A DNA stretch of 8,281 nt from Gemmatimonadota bacterium. Its GTDB lineage: Bacteria; Gemmatimonadota; Gemmatimonadetes; Gemmatimonadales; GWC2-71-9. The stretch lies in assembly GCA_003221075.1 (NCBI GenBank), contig QHUF01000125.1, forward strand, positions 1 to 8,281. The letters run 5' to 3'. The notes under the pieces are model-generated. The model saw nothing but the letters and a program-made list of their open reading frames with translations, was not told the origin of the DNA and searched no databases. Of this stretch, positions 6,060-8,281 are shown one piece after another. The number at the start of each line of letters is the position of its first letter. Position 1 is the first letter of the stretch. Made by a program: the position numbers and the translations under genes.

Positions 6060-6101
6060 GGGAATGGGGACTGGTGACACCATTCCCCCTTCCCCATTCC
6101 C
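6060..6101. repeat. Inverted heptamer array between tRNA-Leu and tig
   Basis: Six 7-bp units in register: GGGAATG (6060), GGGACTG (6067), GTGACAC (6074), CATTCCC (6081), CCTTCCC (6088) and CATTCCC (6095). Bases 6060-6094 form a near-perfect inverted repeat centred on A6077, with 15 of 17 pairs matched (mismatches 6065/6089 and 6071/6083). In RNA this would make a strong hairpin. The nearest T-run (TTTT, 6114-6117) is about 20 nt beyond the stem, so it is not a standard intrinsic terminator, though it could reduce read-through from the tRNA into tig. Confidence 0.85.
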
Positions 6102-6124
6102 CGCCGGGTTAGATTTTAGCCCAC

Positions 6125-7372
6125 ATGCCCGAGATTCTGGTCAAAAAGACCCGCGCCGAGCCCGGCGAAGCGTCGCTGGAAGTCACGATTCCGCCGGACA
6201 ACGTGAAGGCGGCCGAGGAGCGCGCGACGAAGGTGTACCAGCAGCGCGCCCGCCTGCCGGGGTTCCGGCAGGGCAAGGCGCCAGCCGCCGTGGTACGGAA
6301 GAAATTTGCCGATGACATCCGGCAGGAGACGCTGCGCGAGCTCGTGCAGGAGAGCTGGCGTGTCGCGCAGAAGCAGGAAGAGCTGAAGCCCATCGCCGAC
6401 CCGCACATCCACAACCTGAAGTGGGAGGAAGGCTGTCCCGTCACGTTCGAATTCCACGTCGAGCTGAAGCCCGATTTGAAGCTCCAGCGCCTGGGCGGCT
6501 TCCGGCTCACGCGGACGGTGCCGGCGGTCAGCACCGCCCAGGTCGACGCGCAGCTCAACGCGATGCGAGAACAGCGCGCGCCGTGGACACCCGTGACGGG
6601 CGAAAAGCCGAAGCCCAAGGATCTCGTGGACGTCATGATCGCGACGCGCGAGAACGGTACGGTCAAAGATCCCCAGCCCTACCAGTTCGTCCTGGGCGAG
6701 GGCCGGGCGATTCCCGACGTGGAGGAGCGCATCATGAACCTCACGCCGGGTGAATCCGTCGATGCGACCGTCCGCTTCCCCGACGACTTCGCCGAAGAAG
6801 CGAAGCGGGGGCAGACGCGCGATATCCAGCTCACGCTGCGGGAAGTGAAGCGCCAGGAGCTCGCCGCGCTGGACGATGCGTTCGCGCGGGAGATGGGCGA
6901 CTTCGAGTCGCTCGAGGCGCTTCGGGCTGCGGTTACCGCAGACCTTGGGAAAGAGGCGGAAAAAGAAGCCGACGGCAAGGTGCGCTCGGAGCTGGTCGAG
7001 CAGATCGTGCAGGCGAACAGCGTCGTGGCGCCGCGGCCGCTGGTCGAGCGTGTCCTCGGGATGTACGCGCAGGCGTACGAGATCCCAGAGGAGCGCTGGC
7101 CGCAGTTCGCCGAGGAGTTCCGCTCGATCGCCGAATCCCAGGTCCGGCGCGATCTGGTGCTCGACCACGTGGTCGAGTCACAAAATCTGCGCGCCACCGA
7201 AGGCGAGCTGGATGCGCGCATCCAGCAGCTCGCCGAGCGGCGCGGGATGCCGGCGGCGCAGCTGTATGCGTCGCTGGAGAAGGCCAAGCGGCTCCGTGAT
7301 GTCGCGCGGAGCATCACCGAGGAGAAGGTGTTCGCCTATCTCCTGTCGCAGTCCACCGTGGAGCAAGCGTGA
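6125..7372 (+). CDS. tig: Trigger factor (ribosome-associated chaperone, PPIase)
   Basis: A 415-residue trigger factor, slightly shorter than the E. coli protein (432). It binds near the ribosomal exit tunnel and shields emerging chains. The N-terminal ribosome-binding domain carries the signature GFRQGKAP (46-53). The FKBP-like peptidyl-prolyl isomerase domain spans about 155-240 and includes LGEGRAIPDVEE (190-201) and the conserved LTPGE of the FKBP fold. The C-terminal, mainly helical substrate-holding domain runs from about 245 to the end and is rich in Glu, Arg and Ala. The ATG at 6125 is the only sensible start: a family-typical N-terminus follows at once. No Shine-Dalgarno is visible upstream. 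A -10-like TAGATT (6110-6115) lies just 9 nt before the ATG, so a very short leader is possible. It is followed by clpP with a 4-nt overlap. Confidence 0.97.
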   Translation: MPEILVKKTRAEPGEASLEVTIPPDNVKAAEERATKVYQQRARLPGFRQGKAPAAVVRKKFADDIRQETLRELVQESWRVAQKQEELKPIADPHIHNLKWEEGCPVTFEFHVELKPDLKLQRLGGFRLTRTVPAVSTAQVDAQLNAMREQRAPWTPVTGEKPKPKDLVDVMIATRENGTVKDPQPYQFVLGEGRAIPDVEERIMNLTPGESVDATVRFPDDFAEEAKRGQTRDIQLTLREVKRQELAALDDAFAREMGDFESLEALRAAVTADLGKEAEKEADGKVRSELVEQIVQANSVVAPRPLVERVLGMYAQAYEIPEERWPQFAEEFRSIAESQVRRDLVLDHVVESQNLRATEGELDARIQQLAERRGMPAAQLYASLEKAKRLRDVARSITEEKVFAYLLSQSTVEQA

Positions 7373-8001
7373 CGAAGAGCGAAAGCCACATCTATCCCCC
7401 GTACATCATCGAGCGCTCGAGCCGTGGCGAGCGCACCTACGACATCTTCAGCCGCCTGTTGATGGACCGCATCGTGTTCCTCGGCACGTCCATCACCGAC
7501 GATGTCGCCAACATCATCATCGCGCAGCTGCTGTTCCTCGATGCGGACAACCCGGAACGAGATATCTACCTGTACGTGAACTCCCCAGGTGGTCTCGTCT
7601 CCTCCGGCATGGCGATTTACGACACGATGCAGTTCCTGCGTGCCCCGGTAAACACGATCTGCATGGGCATGGCCGCCTCGATGGGCTCGTTCCTGCTCAC
7701 GGCCGGCCGCAAAGGCAAGCGGTCAGCGTTACCCCACGCCCGCATCATGATGCACCAGCCGTCAGGCGGCACGCAGGGCACCGCCTCAGACATCGAGATC
7801 CAGGCGCGGGAGATCCTGTTCCTGCGCCGCAAGCTCAACGAGCTGTATGCCAAGCATACCGGCAAAACCGTCGAATCGATCGAAAAGGACATGGACCGCG
7901 ACCGCTTCATGTCCGCCGAAGAGGCCAAGGACTATGGCCTTATCGATCACGTGATCTCGAACTTCGAGGAAATCAAGGAAGACGGGAAGGCAAAGAAGTG
8001 A
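7369..8001 (+). CDS. clpP: ATP-dependent Clp protease proteolytic subunit
   Basis: A 210-residue serine peptidase of family S14. Fourteen subunits form the chamber that degrades proteins fed in by ClpX or ClpA. The catalytic triad is complete and spaced as in E. coli: Ser104 in GMAASMGS, His129 in MMHQPSGG, and Asp178 in DRDRF. The oxyanion-hole region NSPGG (71-75) is intact. The N-terminus YPPYIIERSSRGERTYDI (9-26) is typical of ClpP, so the GTG start at 7369 is right. It has GGAG (7360-7363) 5 nt upstream and overlaps the tig stop as GTGA, pointing to coupled translation. Any propeptide is short. The clpX gene follows 41 nt later, giving the common order tig-clpP-clpX. Confidence 0.98.
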   Translation: MTKSESHIYPPYIIERSSRGERTYDIFSRLLMDRIVFLGTSITDDVANIIIAQLLFLDADNPERDIYLYVNSPGGLVSSGMAIYDTMQFLRAPVNTICMGMAASMGSFLLTAGRKGKRSALPHARIMMHQPSGGTQGTASDIEIQAREILFLRRKLNELYAKHTGKTVESIEKDMDRDRFMSAEEAKDYGLIDHVISNFEEIKEDGKAKK

Positions 8002-8042
8002 TCCCTTGCGCCCCTAGAAGCGCCTTCCCATACTAGGATACG

Positions 8043-8281
8043 ATGTCTCACGATAAGCATCTCCGCTGCTCGTTTTGCGGCAAATCCAAGGATTCCGTCC
8101 GGAAATTCATCTCCGGACCGTCGGTCTACATTTGCAATGAGTGCATCGCGCTCTGTAACGAGATTCTGGCGGAGGACGAAGAGCGCGAAGTCGCCGAAGC
8201 CATCACGCAGGTCCCCACGCCCGCGGAAATCAAGGATGTGCTGGACCAATACGTGATCGGGCAGGACCGGGCCAAGAAGAC
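8043..8281 (+). CDS. clpX: ATP-dependent Clp protease ATP-binding subunit ClpX, 5' part (runs off right edge)
   Basis: The first 79 codons of ClpX, the AAA+ unfoldase that selects substrates and threads them into ClpP. The N-terminal C4 zinc-binding domain is complete: Cys9, Cys12, Cys31 and Cys34, with the family-typical CSFCGKS (9-15) and YICNECI (29-35). An acidic linker (41-51) follows, and then the start of the AAA+ region with the conserved TPAEIKDVLDQYVIGQD (58-74). The Walker A motif lies beyond the window. The ATG at 8043 is preceded by AGGA (8035-8038) with a short 4-nt spacing. The 41-bp gap after clpP holds no obvious terminator, so the two are probably co-transcribed. Confidence 0.97.
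   Translation, partial: MSHDKHLRCSFCGKSKDSVRKFISGPSVYICNECIALCNEILAEDEEREVAEAITQVPTPAEIKDVLDQYVIGQDRAKK

Noticed and set aside
5147..6097. A 316-codon minus-strand frame beginning with a Pro-Glu-Gly-Leu-Glu-Pro-Pro segment
   Set aside because: Its N-terminal part is the antisense translation of tRNA-Leu, a well-known source of false proteins. The rest is out of frame with the convincing signal-peptide protein at 5197-5901.
6060..6117. A standard intrinsic terminator after tRNA-Leu
   Set aside because: The hairpin is strong, but the TTTT is about 20 nt past the stem, so the usual stem-then-T-run layout is absent. It is kept as a repeat with possible effects on transcript ends.
6116..7168. 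A 350-codon minus-strand frame antisense to tig
   Set aside because: Tig is unmistakable on the plus strand. This frame shows no motif or ribosome site.
6876..8036. A 386-codon plus-strand frame across tig and clpP
   Set aside because: It overlaps two certain genes in another frame and has a low-complexity Arg/Ser/Pro-rich composition.

Overview
This window looks like chromosomal core DNA of a high-GC, aerobic, Gram-negative-type bacterium. The best guess is Gemmatimonadota or a related soil lineage. The basis is a caa3-type oxidase operon with a cytochrome c-fused subunit II, the order tig-clpP-clpX, frequent GTG starts, and a lipoprotein with a Cys-then-Pro/Thr/Ala N-terminus. The phylum is an inference and was not checked by a search.

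The window divides at a 68-bp gap (5902-5969). Everything to the left is on the minus strand. Read in transcription order it holds a secreted Met-rich protein of unknown function (5901-5197), then a compact terminal-oxidase operon: subunit II with a fused cytochrome c (coxB/ctaC), subunit I (coxA/ctaD), subunit III (coxC/ctaE), subunit IV (coxD/ctaF) and the assembly factor ctaG. The oxidase genes overlap by 4 nt, abut, or lie 19-26 nt apart, so they are almost certainly co-transcribed and partly translationally coupled. Together they encode and assemble an A-type, proton-pumping haem-copper oxidase that takes electrons from cytochrome c. No haem A/O synthase (ctaA, ctaB) or Sco gene is in the window. 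After a 175-bp gap with two GC-rich hairpins comes the 5' part of a DNRLRE-domain lipoprotein, which runs off the left edge.

To the right, on the plus strand, are tRNA-Leu(TAG), then trigger factor (tig), clpP (GTGA overlap with tig) and the first 79 codons of clpX. This is the protein-quality-control cluster found in many bacteria: a ribosome-bound chaperone followed by the ClpXP protease.

The genes themselves are ordinary. The most unusual signal is a set of short 7-bp-periodic repeats at three gene borders: 597-624 at the 3' end of ctaG, 1413-1461 across the ctaG start, and 6060-6101 between tRNA-Leu and tig. The units differ between loci but share a skeleton, and two arrays are internally inverted. 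They resemble in style the heptanucleotide short tandem repeats (STRR) described in filamentous cyanobacteria. They appear to have spread into coding sequence, forming part of both termini of CtaG. A separate 8-bp tandem lies inside ctaG. A second point is that coxB has no Shine-Dalgarno sequence, but a promoter-like pair is spaced so that transcription would begin at its GTG codon.
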